Assembly: GCA_964424715.1 (NCBI GenBank)
Contig: CAYRJW010000004.1
Coordinates: 1 to 51,497 of the forward strand
Length of the DNA: 51,497 bases
Origin: JAMHZE01 sp964424715
GTDB lineage: Bacteria; Pseudomonadota; Alphaproteobacteria; Rickettsiales; UBA8987
Direction of reading: 5' to 3'
Made by a program: the position numbers and the translations under genes. Of the stretch, positions 17,832 through 26,201 are shown piece after piece; the first letter of the stretch is position 1, and the number at the start of each line of letters is the position of its first letter. The notes beneath the pieces were generated by a model that was given only the letters and a program-made list of their open reading frames with translations, searched no databases and was not told the origin of the DNA.

Positions 17832-18283
17832 TCTTTTTTCTTGATTGTATTTACGAATTCCTCGAAATCCTTTGCGTCGGTGAAATCTTTATATACCGAG
17901 GCAAAGCGAATATAAGCGACCTTATCCAGCTTGGAAAGTTCAGCCATTACTTCACTGCCTATTGATATCGCATTTATCTCAGACTCGCCGGATTTCTCGA
18001 ATTTGCTTACGATCTTATCAACCACCGCCTCAACCTGATCTTCAGTTACAGGACGTTTTCTTGTAGATAGTAAAATACTGCGGCGTATCTTTTCGCGGTC
18101 GAATGATTTTCTTTCGCCATCGCGTTTTATCACGATAAGTTCGCGTAACTGTACGCGTTCAAATGTAGTGAATCTGGAATCGCATTTAGGACAATATCTT
18201 CTTCTGCGAATGGTAGAGCCATCCTCGGAGGGGCGGGAGTCTTTTACCTGAGTATCTAAAAATCCGCAAAAAGGACATTTCAT
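17828..18283 (-). CDS. nrdR: Transcriptional repressor NrdR
   Basis: Zinc-ribbon plus ATP-cone regulator of ribonucleotide reductase genes. The zinc ligands are Cys3, Cys6, Cys31 and Cys34, with the DNA-binding RRRR stretch between them. The ATP-cone follows (VIKRDGERKSFDREKIRRSIL). The 151-residue length is exact for the family. The order glyA-nrdR-ribD is conserved in alphaproteobacteria. Confidence 0.97.
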   Translation of the reverse strand: MKCPFCGFLDTQVKDSRPSEDGSTIRRRRYCPKCDSRFTTFERVQLRELIVIKRDGERKSFDREKIRRSILLSTRKRPVTEDQVEAVVDKIVSKFEKSGESEINAISIGSEVMAELSKLDKVAYIRFASVYKDFTDAKDFEEFVNTIKKKE

Positions 18284-18350
18284 AAAGCCAGCCTAAATTG
18301 TTCCAAGCATTTAAAAACACGATAACAAACAATCTACAACTTGCAACTAA

Positions 18351-19664
18351 CTAGAATGATGTGTCGTAGATAGGGAATTTAGCGCAGAGTTTTTCAACTT
18401 CTTTCTTAACTCTCGCTTCTGTCTCCGAATTATTCTCTGCATTCTTCGCAAGACCATCAAATACATCGCCGATAAGATTGCCGATAAGTCTGAACTCTTC
18501 TGTTTTGAAGCCGCGTGTAGTGCCAGCCGGAGTTCCAAGCCTGATGCCGGAAGTTACGAATGGCGGTGCCGGGTCAAAAGGAATGGCATTTTTGTTGCAG
18601 GTTAAACCAGCGCGTTCAAGACTTTCCTCGGTGGCTTTGCCGGTAAGGTTCTTGGGGCGAAGATCGACCAGAACTATATGGTTATCAGTGCCGCCGGAGA
18701 CTATATCAACGCCGCGTTCTATCAATGTTTTTGCAAGGATGCGGGCATTATCGACAACCTGTTTCGCGTAATCTTTGAACTCAGGTTTCAAATTCTCAAG
18801 GAATGCTGTTGCCTTGCCTGCGATAACGTGAACAAGCGGACCGCCCTGAATTCCAGGGAAAATGGTTGAGTTTATCGCATTGCCAAGAACTATATCTTTC
18901 CCGGCCGCAGATTTGCCAACGATCTTATCAGGGAAGTTGGAAAGTATGATACCGCCTCTTGGGCCGCGTAAAGTTTTGTGGGTTGTTGAAGTTACAACAT
19001 CGGCATAAGGAAGCGGGCTTGGATATGCGCCACCGGCAACAAGACCAGCAACGTGCGCCATATCAACAAGGAAATAAGCGCCGACAGAATCAGCGATCTT
19101 GCGAAGTCTTGCCCAGTCCACCACTCTTGGGTAAGCTGAGAAACCACCAATAAGTAACTTCGGCTTATGTTGTTTTGCAAGTTCTTCGATCTGGTCATAA
19201 TCAAGCAAGCCATCTTCTTTTTTCACGCCATACTGAACCGAGTTGAACCATTTGCCCGACTGGTTAGGTGCCGCGCCATGCGTAAGATGTCCACCCGCCG
19301 CAAGTGACTGGCCAAGAATGGTATCACCCGGTTTTATAAGCGCGCCGAATACCGCCTGATTGGCCTGAGAGCCGGAATTAGGCTGAACATTGGCAAATTT
19401 ACAATCAAACAATTTACATACTCTGTCTATAGCAAGCTGCTCAACTTTATCGGCGAACTCACAGCCGCCATAATATCTTTTGCCAGGATAACCTTCAGCG
19501 TATTTATTGGTGAATACCGAACCCTGCGCAGACATAACCGCTCTGCTGGCGATATTTTCTGAAGCGATAAGTTCTATCTGGTTCTGCTGGCGATGAAGTT
19601 CACCTTCTATCGCGGAGAATAATTCTTTATCGGTATCTTTAATAGTTGATTTGAAAAATGACAT
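18351..19664 (-). CDS. glyA: Serine hydroxymethyltransferase
   Basis: PLP enzyme that interconverts serine and glycine while charging tetrahydrofolate. The PLP-lysine motif is VVTSTTHKTLRGPRGG; IELIASENI and KYAEGYPGKRYYGG are also typical. The frame could begin at 19703, but I chose ATG at 19664 (MSFFKSTI, 437 residues) because AAGGTAC lies just upstream and the extra 13 residues are not family-like. It follows rpiB and precedes nrdR. Confidence 0.96.
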   Translation of the reverse strand: MSFFKSTIKDTDKELFSAIEGELHRQQNQIELIASENIASRAVMSAQGSVFTNKYAEGYPGKRYYGGCEFADKVEQLAIDRVCKLFDCKFANVQPNSGSQANQAVFGALIKPGDTILGQSLAAGGHLTHGAAPNQSGKWFNSVQYGVKKEDGLLDYDQIEELAKQHKPKLLIGGFSAYPRVVDWARLRKIADSVGAYFLVDMAHVAGLVAGGAYPSPLPYADVVTSTTHKTLRGPRGGIILSNFPDKIVGKSAAGKDIVLGNAINSTIFPGIQGGPLVHVIAGKATAFLENLKPEFKDYAKQVVDNARILAKTLIERGVDIVSGGTDNHIVLVDLRPKNLTGKATEESLERAGLTCNKNAIPFDPAPPFVTSGIRLGTPAGTTRGFKTEEFRLIGNLIGDVFDGLAKNAENNSETEARVKKEVEKLCAKFPIYDTSF

Positions 19665-19716
19665 TTTTGTACCTTGTTTGATTTTCAAGGTTCTATAGAG
19701 CATATAGATAGCTAAT

Positions 19717-20145
19717 TCAACAGGATAATTTTTTAACCCGGTTTTCGTGCCTGCCGCCTTCGAACGGGGTGTTCAGGAATATCTCCACAAGCTTACGGGC
19801 GGTGGTGATATCAAGGAATCTTGCGCCTAAGCAGATAACATTTGCATCATTATGCTGTCTTGAAAGTTTTGCTATCTCTTCATTATATACAAGTGCTGCA
19901 CGAACGGCAGGATTTCGGTTTGCTGCAATGGAGATACCAACACCGGAACCGCATATGAGGATACCAAATTCAGCTTTTTTATTTTCTATGGCTTTGGCAA
20001 GAGCTGTTCCAAAATCAGGGTAATCGACCGATCCTTCGGAATTTGTTCCAAGGTCAATGAATTCAAATTCAGTGGCAAGAGAGCTTTTTAATTCCTCTTT
20101 GAGTTTGAACCCGGCATGGTCAGAGGCGATCAATATCTTTTTCAT
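19717..20145 (-). CDS. rpiB: Ribose 5-phosphate isomerase B
   Basis: Interconverts ribose 5-phosphate and ribulose 5-phosphate. The 142-residue protein has IASDHAGF at the N-terminus, the catalytic Cys65 in LICGSGVGISIAANR, and the conserved AALVYNEEIAKLSRQHNDANVICLGAR. Its ATG abuts the stop of the upstream prepilin-like gene with no intervening base, so the two are probably co-transcribed. Confidence 0.96.
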   Translation of the reverse strand: MKKILIASDHAGFKLKEELKSSLATEFEFIDLGTNSEGSVDYPDFGTALAKAIENKKAEFGILICGSGVGISIAANRNPAVRAALVYNEEIAKLSRQHNDANVICLGARFLDITTARKLVEIFLNTPFEGGRHENRVKKLSC

Positions 20146-21003
20146 TTAATCAGCGGTAAAATATGAAATGGATTTATATACTAATATATCATCAAAATAA
20201 TTAGTAAAACTGGAATCTTTCATATCCTGATTTATTTCGCCATCTATAAGGACATTATCAGTTGTATAACTGCCGCGACCGCGTGAGGCATTACCGCTTT
20301 CACTGGCACTTATGCCGAAAGTGTCTTCTTTTGGCCCTGCGCCATTTTTATTATATGAGTGTAATCCGTTGGAGCCGTGGCTCATCAGAACCATCGGCGG
20401 GCAATCGGGGATAAAGGTTGAATAACTTATTCCTATAGTAGAGCCTCCCAGACAATCTGTTATTGTTGCTGGCGCCGGTGCTATTTCTGTTCTTAAAGCT
20501 TTTCTCTGGGATAAACGGAGCCCGCTTAGCTTATCAATAACCTCTATACCCATATCCGGAGCTGTGCCATTATAATAGGTCGGAGGGAAACCAACATCAT
20601 GAAATCTTCTGTCCAGAACATATACTATCCTGTTTCCCCATGAATCAAAAAGATATTCAGGCGGCAGACCAAGACTGAGTATCGGTACAGCGCCATAAAC
20701 TATTTGTGCGCCGTTATCGGTTACATTGACCGTAGATAGGCATCCCATAGGAGCGTCCTCCGCACCAAAACCAGCGGTGTCGGGTGCCGGAGTGAGAAGG
20801 GCCGGGCACGGTAGTATAGCATTTCTTTTATAATATATCTTCAGCGCTTCAGCTATGGTTTCAAGTTTTGCACGGGTCTCCCGGTTCTTTTCGGCGATAT
20901 TCTTTTTACTGAATATGGTAAGCGCCGCAACCGATACGGTGGAGATTATCAATATCACTATAGAAAGCTCTATAAGGCTGAAACCATTCTTTTTAATTTT
21001 CAT
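20146..21003 (-). CDS. Prepilin-like protein 1 of 3 (type IV pilin N-terminus)
   Basis: A 285-residue protein with a prepilin leader MKIKKNG, cleavage motif G|FSLIELS with Glu+5, and the hydrophobic helix SIVILIISTVSVAALTIF. After the helix it has LPCPALL, FDSWGNRIVYVLD, LMSHGSNG and FDDILVYKS, all matched in the next two genes. Its closest comparison is to those two paralogues. The processing peptidase and assembly ATPase are not in this window. It may be a minor pilin or a pseudopilin. It is directly joined to rpiB. Confidence 0.82.
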   Translation of the reverse strand: MKIKKNGFSLIELSIVILIISTVSVAALTIFSKKNIAEKNRETRAKLETIAEALKIYYKRNAILPCPALLTPAPDTAGFGAEDAPMGCLSTVNVTDNGAQIVYGAVPILSLGLPPEYLFDSWGNRIVYVLDRRFHDVGFPPTYYNGTAPDMGIEVIDKLSGLRLSQRKALRTEIAPAPATITDCLGGSTIGISYSTFIPDCPPMVLMSHGSNGLHSYNKNGAGPKEDTFGISASESGNASRGRGSYTTDNVLIDGEINQDMKDSSFTNYFDDILVYKSISYFTAD

Positions 21004-21004
21004 A

Positions 21005-21709
21005 TCACTCCATCAGGTCGCTTTTTATGTCATCATATGTCCAGAACCCTGTTATGTCATCAAACCCTGCAACAGGAGGTGATGTATAGAAATCTCCCGT
21101 TTCATCATTTTGGGAATTTTCAAGTTCTTCTGTGGTAGAACCGTTGGTGAAGGTTGGGTCGCCGCCTCTTCCTAAATAGGCACCAAAGCCGTTTTCCCCG
21201 TGGCTGATCACAAGTAAGACAATACGGTTCTCTGCAATACCGGAAGGGTTATAATCAGTTCCTGCAAGGTTTTTAATATTGATAGTATCAGCTGAAACGG
21301 TGGTAAGTCCGATGGTAGCCTCGACATAATCACCTATCACCACATATTTTAATCTTCTGCCCCACGCATCAAATGCCATGTTCGGGTGCAGGTTAAGGGT
21401 GGCCACAGGAAGCATACCTGTATTTCCAGAAGTGCAGGTATCAATAGTATCAAATATCTCAACCCCGTAATTCGGGTCTCCTAGTGTAAGGGTAGGGTCA
21501 GCGGGGCAGGGCAGGCGCTGGTATTTTTTGCCGAACTGTTTTAATGACTCCAATACCTGTTGTATCCTGTCCTCGGTTGCTGAAACCTTGCTCTGGGCGG
21601 TGTATTTTTCATTTATCATAAAGCCTGCTGCTATTATCATGGAAACTATAAACAGCACGATAGACATTTCTATCAACGAGAATCCCGAATTTTTTAAACG
21701 CCTTATCAT
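21005..21709 (-). CDS. Prepilin-like protein 2 of 3
   Basis: A 234-residue paralogue with leader MIRRLKNSG, motif FSLIEMS and hydrophobic helix SIVLFIVSMIIAAGFMI. It shares the marks LPCPADP, FDAWGRRLKYVVI, VISHGENGFGAY and DDI near the end. Two Cys (LPCPA and DTCTSG) fall where its neighbours have Cys. It lies one base upstream of gene 1 and three bases after gene 3. The role is unknown beyond probable assembly into a pilus or secretion pseudopilus. Confidence 0.82.
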   Translation of the reverse strand: MIRRLKNSGFSLIEMSIVLFIVSMIIAAGFMINEKYTAQSKVSATEDRIQQVLESLKQFGKKYQRLPCPADPTLTLGDPNYGVEIFDTIDTCTSGNTGMLPVATLNLHPNMAFDAWGRRLKYVVIGDYVEATIGLTTVSADTINIKNLAGTDYNPSGIAENRIVLLVISHGENGFGAYLGRGGDPTFTNGSTTEELENSQNDETGDFYTSPPVAGFDDITGFWTYDDIKSDLME

Positions 21710-21712
21710 AGA

Positions 21713-22495
21713 TCATCTGTCCATATTAAGGGTTGATTGAATATAAGCATCAGGAACCATAGGATCCCCAAGAACCATAGGGAACTGCCATCTTGTCTTA
21801 TAGATAACTATATCATCAAATACCTTACCATCGTCAAGGAAGGCATTGGACTGATAGAAAACATTGAGGCCGCTGGCTGAATTCGCCAGTTCTGCGTCAG
21901 CCATATAAGCATATAACACCACTACACCGGGATTTTTATCACTGACCCCTCCAAGCGCATTTGGTCCATGGCTTATAAGGGTGTATGCAACATCCCTATC
22001 CTCTGCTACATTCTGATCACCCTGATTCCTGATCTCGAACTCATCCTCATATGTGTTATCATCGGATAGGAAAAGATCTGCATCTGCATAAGCCTTCACT
22101 ATGATATAATCGAACCGTATACCCCAGCCATCTGCTATCATTTGTGTATCAAGCCCCAGAGAGCGTGCAGGAACATCGCCGCTGAACAGTTCCGGTGCGC
22201 CTACCGCCGGGCAGGTTGTGCCGGTGATATCATCACCCATGCTTATCCCGTAATTGGCATTGGTTCTTGCGACCCTGTCTGCAGGGCAGGGTATATGTCC
22301 ATAAATCTCAACATACCTATCGATGGCATCTGCGATCATCTGCATCCGTTCTTTGGTAATATATATCTTGGCGGCATCCATCCGGGCCTGAATACTGAAC
22401 ATTATCATTGCCACCAGCGAAGCAATTATCACCAGTACTATCGAGAGTTCTATAAGCGTAAAACCCCTAGAATTTTGTATTGTAGGCTTGGCCAT
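21713..22495 (-). CDS. Prepilin-like protein 3 of 3
   Basis: A 260-residue paralogue with leader MAKPTIQNSRG, motif FTLIELS and helix SIVLVIIASLVAMIMF. The shared marks are HIPCPADR, ADGWGIRFDYIIV, LISHGPNALGG and FDDIVIYKTRW. The Cys in IPCPAD and GTTCPAV match the other two. Its first 29 bases overlap the 3' end of the thioredoxin-like gene, which suggests translational coupling. Confidence 0.82.
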   Translation of the reverse strand: MAKPTIQNSRGFTLIELSIVLVIIASLVAMIMFSIQARMDAAKIYITKERMQMIADAIDRYVEIYGHIPCPADRVARTNANYGISMGDDITGTTCPAVGAPELFSGDVPARSLGLDTQMIADGWGIRFDYIIVKAYADADLFLSDDNTYEDEFEIRNQGDQNVAEDRDVAYTLISHGPNALGGVSDKNPGVVVLYAYMADAELANSASGLNVFYQSNAFLDDGKVFDDIVIYKTRWQFPMVLGDPMVPDAYIQSTLNMDR

Positions 22496-22967
22496 TTTTT
22501 TTGATCATTCCTTCAAGGTATTTTACATTAAAATCCTGCAAACCGCTATATATACCTGCTATCTCACTTTGTGGTGAAATGAGCACAAGCGTAGGTATTG
22601 CATTAAATCCCAGGGAATTCAGTAAGTTAGAGTTAGCATCAACATAGCTGTCCAGATCATTCAGGCCATGGGTGGCAAGATAACGCCTCACCCTTTCTTC
22701 GCCGCCATCATCGATGGAGATATTGATTATCTTGAGATCGGGGATATTTGAATAAAGTTTTTTAAGGACCGAAAGTGCCGGCATCTGGTTCTTGCAGTGT
22801 GGACACCAGGTTGCCCAGAACATTACCAGAAGGGTCTGTCCTTTATAGTCGGAAAGCCGGTGGGCCTGTTCATTACTATAGAACGGTACACTCCGCCAGT
22901 CATCAGCGCTGGAATTTACGGGGAAAAGCAAGATACAGCATAACAATAACAGAACCGAAATTTTCAT
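22467..22967 (-). CDS. TlpA-like periplasmic thioredoxin-fold protein
   Basis: A 166-residue secreted or periplasmic protein with signal peptide MKISVLLLLCCILLFPVNSSA and a TlpA/ResA-type thioredoxin domain. The active site is FWATWCPHCKNQMPAL, and the cis-Pro loop is FNAIPTLVLI. Such proteins reduce or exchange disulfides, often for cytochrome c maturation. Here it overlaps the prepilin-like gene 3 by 29 bases, so it may act on these Cys-containing proteins (inference). Confidence 0.88.
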   Translation of the reverse strand: MKISVLLLLCCILLFPVNSSADDWRSVPFYSNEQAHRLSDYKGQTLLVMFWATWCPHCKNQMPALSVLKKLYSNIPDLKIINISIDDGGEERVRRYLATHGLNDLDSYVDANSNLLNSLGFNAIPTLVLISPQSEIAGIYSGLQDFNVKYLEGMIKKNGQAYNTKF

Positions 22968-22972
22968 TTAGT

Positions 22973-23299
22973 TCACTTTTTATTGCCGGATATCTGTTTT
23001 GTTGCGATTATCTCGAATTCAGCGTTCTTGGCCCGTATCTGGGCTTCTGTCAGGGTTACCTGTCTTTTTTCGGCATCTGTTCTTATTTTATTTATTACGG
23101 CACCCGGAGTCGTATCTTCAATGCCGCAAGCTATTACACCTAATGTGTAGCTAAGTGATTCCTCATCACCAAGGCCCATTTCCTCTGCTGCCCACAGGCC
23201 AAGCAATTTTCTCCTGCGTGAGGCTATCTTGAAGCGTAATTCCTCATCATGTACGAATTTATTCTCAAAATTTTTCTGTCTTTCGTCAAAACTGCTCAT
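22973..23299 (-). CDS. F1-ATPase inhibitor zeta subunit (DUF1476)
   Basis: A 108-residue protein of DUF1476, the zeta subunit that inhibits ATP hydrolysis by the F1FO-ATP synthase in alphaproteobacteria such as Paracoccus. The N-terminus FDERQKNFENKFVHDEELRFKI and RRRKLLGLWAAEEMGL are characteristic. It diverges from purC, a common alphaproteobacterial neighbourhood, and starts the run that continues into the thioredoxin-like and prepilin-like genes. Confidence 0.9.
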   Translation of the reverse strand: MSSFDERQKNFENKFVHDEELRFKIASRRRKLLGLWAAEEMGLGDEESLSYTLGVIACGIEDTTPGAVINKIRTDAEKRQVTLTEAQIRAKNAEFEIIATKQISGNKK

Positions 23300-23403
23300 T
23301 GTGTGCCTCTTTTAATAGAAATAATGTAATTGATTTAATGTGTTTTTGATTCTAATAGATATAATCAGTTTAACGATACAATCAACCATAAACAGAAGCA
23401 AAA

Positions 23404-24180
23404 ATGGCTAAAAAGAAGATCACAAAGAAAGTTGTATATGAAGGAAAATCCAAGATCCTTTATGAAGGGAACGAACCAGGAACTTTAATTCAGTATTTTA
23501 AGGATGATGCAACCGCATTCAACGGCGAGAAACATGAGATCCTTTCCGGCAAGGGCGTTCTGAATAACCGTATTTCCGAATATATCATGACCAAGCTTGA
23601 GGATGTCGGCATCCATACCCATTTCATCAAGCGCCTTAACATGCGTGAACAGCAGATCAAGGCCTGTGAGATGATCCCTATTGAAATAATCATCCGCAAT
23701 GTTTCCGCAGGAAGTTTCTGCAAAAGATTCGGCATCGAGGAGGGTATAAATTTCTACCGACCGGTGGTAGAGATGTGCCTTAAAAGTGACAAACTAGGGG
23801 ATCCTTTTGTTACCGAGGAACATATCGAGGTTTTCGGCTGGGGCGCACCTGAGGAAATTGAAGCGATGAAAAGNNNNNNNNNNTTTATCAGCGGATTATT
23901 CCACGCGGTTGGCATAAAACTGGTAGACATGAAAATAGAATTCGGCCGCGTTTTTGACGAAACCGGCAATCTATATTTATTAGTGGCTGATGAAATAAGC
24001 CCTGATAGCTGCCGTTTATGGGATATCCAGACCGGTAATATCTTAGACAAAGACCGTTTCCGTAAAGATATGGGCGGCCTGCAGGATGCTTACCGCGAAG
24101 TTGCAAAGCGTCTTGGCATCATCAATGAAAAAGATGGCAATGTGGTCGATATCCACGATGTAAAAGAAAAAGGGGAATAA
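23404..24180 (+). CDS. purC: SAICAR synthetase (contains short assembly gap)
   Basis: Ligates aspartate to CAIR in purine synthesis. The N-terminus KKVVYEGKSKILYEG, the IPIEIIIRNVSAGS-like segment and GIKLVDMKIEFGR are family motifs. A 10-N run at 23874-23883 replaces a few residues between EAMK and FISGLF but keeps the frame; family comparison suggests the true gap is close to this size. The stop TAA is followed at once by the ATG of purS. A TATAAT at 23360-23365 could be the -10 element. Confidence 0.95.
   Translation: MAKKKITKKVVYEGKSKILYEGNEPGTLIQYFKDDATAFNGEKHEILSGKGVLNNRISEYIMTKLEDVGIHTHFIKRLNMREQQIKACEMIPIEIIIRNVSAGSFCKRFGIEEGINFYRPVVEMCLKSDKLGDPFVTEEHIEVFGWGAPEEIEAMKXXXXFISGLFHAVGIKLVDMKIEFGRVFDETGNLYLLVADEISPDSCRLWDIQTGNILDKDRFRKDMGGLQDAYREVAKRLGIINEKDGNVVDIHDVKEKGE
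23874..23883. other. Assembly gap (10 N) inside purC
   Basis: The flanking coding frames agree, so the gap does not disturb purC beyond a few unknown residues. No overlap between the two flanks is visible. Confidence 0.95.
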
Positions 24181-24423
24181 ATGAAAGCAAGAGTATTCGT
24201 TACACTCAAGAACGGCGTTCTTGACCCGCAAGGCAAAGCCATACAAGGCAGCCTTGAAAATCTTGGTTTTAATGGCGTTAAAGCTGTTCGTCAGGGCAAG
24301 CTCATCGAGATAAACCTTGATGAAAAAGATAAATCCAAAGCCTCTGAGAAGATCGAGAATATGTGCAAGAACCTTCTGGCCAACACCGTTATCGAAAACT
24401 ATGAATTCGAGATAAAGGAATAA
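24181..24423 (+). CDS. purS: Phosphoribosylformylglycinamidine synthase, PurS subunit
   Basis: The small 80-residue subunit of the three-part FGAM synthase (PurS, PurQ, PurL). MKARVFVTLKNGVLDPQGKAI and the second half with VRQGKLIEI and CKNLLANTVIENYEFE are typical. It starts immediately after the purC stop and is followed four bases later by purQ. Confidence 0.97.
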   Translation: MKARVFVTLKNGVLDPQGKAIQGSLENLGFNGVKAVRQGKLIEINLDEKDKSKASEKIENMCKNLLANTVIENYEFEIKE

Positions 24424-24427
24424 TTCC

Positions 24428-25111
24428 ATGAAAGCAGGTGTTGTAGTATTCCCCGGTTCCAACTGTGATAGAGACATGAAGGTCGCGCTTGAATCTTTGG
24501 GCGCTGAAGTTTCCATGCTGTGGCACAAGGAAACCTCATTACCAAAACTGGATGTCGTAGTTCTTCCCGGCGGTTTCTCATATGGTGATTACCTCCGCTG
24601 CGGCGCAATGGCCGCCCATTCCAACTTGATGCGGGAAATAAAAAAGTTTGCCGATAATGGCGGTTATGTACTTGGCGTATGCAACGGCTTCCAGATATTA
24701 ACGGAAGCAAAATTACTTCCCGGCGCATTGATGCGTAACAAGAATTTAAAATTCATCTGCAAGGATGTTTACCTGAAACCAGAGAACACCGAGACCGTTT
24801 TCACCAGAAAATTCAAAGATAAACCCCTCGCAAAAGTTTCTATCGCCCATGCCGATGGCAATTATTTCGTACAGGAAGATGAACTGAAAGCCCTGAACGA
24901 CAACGCCCAGATAGCCTTCAAATATGCCGATGCCACCGGCGCCCAGACCGCAACCGCCAACCCCAACGGCTCCATATCCAACATCGCCGGCGTCTTCAAC
25001 AAAAAGAAGAACATCCTAGGCATGATGCCCCACCCCGAACGCCACTGCGACATCGCAACAGGTGGGATTGATGGCAGGCTGGTGTTTGAAAGTTTGCTTG
25101 GGTCTATCTAA
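24428..25111 (+). CDS. purQ: Phosphoribosylformylglycinamidine synthase, PurQ glutaminase subunit
   Basis: Class I glutamine amidotransferase that supplies ammonia for FGAM synthesis. It has VVVFPGSNCDRD, LPGGFSYGDYLRCGAMA, the nucleophilic Cys in GVCNGFQIL, and the His-Glu pair in MMPHPERH. The 227 residues are normal. The expected next gene purL is missing here; a convergent peptidase gene follows instead. The last third uses C-ending codons much more than the first part. Confidence 0.96.
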   Translation: MKAGVVVFPGSNCDRDMKVALESLGAEVSMLWHKETSLPKLDVVVLPGGFSYGDYLRCGAMAAHSNLMREIKKFADNGGYVLGVCNGFQILTEAKLLPGALMRNKNLKFICKDVYLKPENTETVFTRKFKDKPLAKVSIAHADGNYFVQEDELKALNDNAQIAFKYADATGAQTATANPNGSISNIAGVFNKKKNILGMMPHPERHCDIATGGIDGRLVFESLLGSI

Positions 25112-25119
25112 CCTGAGAA

Positions 25120-26148
25120 TTATCTTTTTGGTGTATTGGCAACATCACTTGTAGCCGTTGATTTAACTGTTTTTATTTGCCAGGCTCTGCTTTCAGTTTT
25201 TTGAGCGTATTTCTGCTTTAGCAGTTTAAAAGTTATTTCAATGGCTTTTTTATCAAATTCCCCAAGTTTTTGATCAACAGCATAAGGAGAAGCATCCAAG
25301 GTCATAATAGTTAATTTCTTAAATTCCGGATAATCCTTCTCTATTTTGGAGATGTATTTTGAAACCTCTTTTTTGTCCACAGTATTTTTATCTAAAATAA
25401 TTTTATAATAAAACTCGATTTCGGGATGCTGTAATCCTAATTGATGGCCAAACTCGTGCCCCACATCATTTGAGAGAGTTCTGTTCTGATTGACCCGCTC
25501 TTTTTGGGTTGCCGGGCCATTTAGTAATATAGCCATACCTACAATTCGTGCATCGCTAGAGAAATTTTTCCAACCTGCTGCATTCCACCCGTCGGGACAT
25601 ACGGCGCGCGCGCAGAGGCCAGCCTGCTCAAGAACATTAGACTCATAGTAAATATTAAGGTCAGCCTTCTTAGAATCACTTACATAAGTAAAAGTAAAAT
25701 ACTCATTCCATTTTTCAAGGCCGGATTTTACTTTCTCTATCAGATCACCAGGTACTGGCTCCAACTTTATTTGCTTTCCATTGCGCACGGGTGGCTCGCC
25801 TATATAAACATGGACCAGGAATTTATTATTCTCCTGAGTTAAATTTGGCAGAAAATCTTCAAAAAGATAATCTTTACCATTCATTTTTTTTCCAACCATC
25901 AATTGTGGTATTGTATCTTTATAAGGAAAAAGGTTGCCATATCTAGCTTGCTCTTCTGCAAGGTTCCTGTCTTCTTCGCTTGTTTCCTGCTGAGATGTTG
26001 GGGTTTCCTTTGGTAATATTTTATAATTATTTATACCTATAAACCCGCCAATACCGAGTAGAGTTGCCGCAATTTTCCAATAGCGCTGAAGCAAAGATTT
26101 TTTAGCTTCCCGTTTTTGCCTTTCCTGATTGTCTTTCTTTTGTCCCAT
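25120..26148 (-). CDS. Membrane-anchored matrixin-like zinc metallopeptidase (predicted)
   Basis: A 342-residue protein with a Lys/Arg-rich N-terminus, one membrane helix at about 25-40 (IAATLLGIGGFIGI), and then an exported domain. The zinc motif HEFGHQLGLQH (residues 231-241) is the long HExxHxxGxxH form of metzincins, and a possible Met-turn TIMTLD holds Met282. KWNEYFTFTYVSDSKKADLNIYY before it resembles the substrate strand of matrixins. Cys179 and Cys184 could pair. The family is recognised only by motif; the substrate is unknown. It faces purQ and has a promoter with a CtrA-type box. Confidence 0.7.
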   Translation of the reverse strand: MGQKKDNQERQKREAKKSLLQRYWKIAATLLGIGGFIGINNYKILPKETPTSQQETSEEDRNLAEEQARYGNLFPYKDTIPQLMVGKKMNGKDYLFEDFLPNLTQENNKFLVHVYIGEPPVRNGKQIKLEPVPGDLIEKVKSGLEKWNEYFTFTYVSDSKKADLNIYYESNVLEQAGLCARAVCPDGWNAAGWKNFSSDARIVGMAILLNGPATQKERVNQNRTLSNDVGHEFGHQLGLQHPEIEFYYKIILDKNTVDKKEVSKYISKIEKDYPEFKKLTIMTLDASPYAVDQKLGEFDKKAIEITFKLLKQKYAQKTESRAWQIKTVKSTATSDVANTPKR

Positions 26149-26169
26149 AGGATATACTTAATTCGCTTT

Positions 26170-26201
26170 ATTCTACCATAAGAAGATTAAGAAATAGTTA
26201 A
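26170..26201 (-). promoter_or_regulatory. Promoter with CtrA-type box upstream of the metallopeptidase gene
   Basis: On the minus strand TTAA-CTATTTC-TTAA (26187-26201) matches the CtrA consensus TTAA-N7-TTAA. Eleven bases further comes TAGAAT (26170-26175), a -10-like element, 22 bases before the ATG. The box covers the -35 position, as in CtrA-activated promoters. The same arrangement occurs at 39519-39550. CtrA itself is not encoded in this window. Confidence 0.55.
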
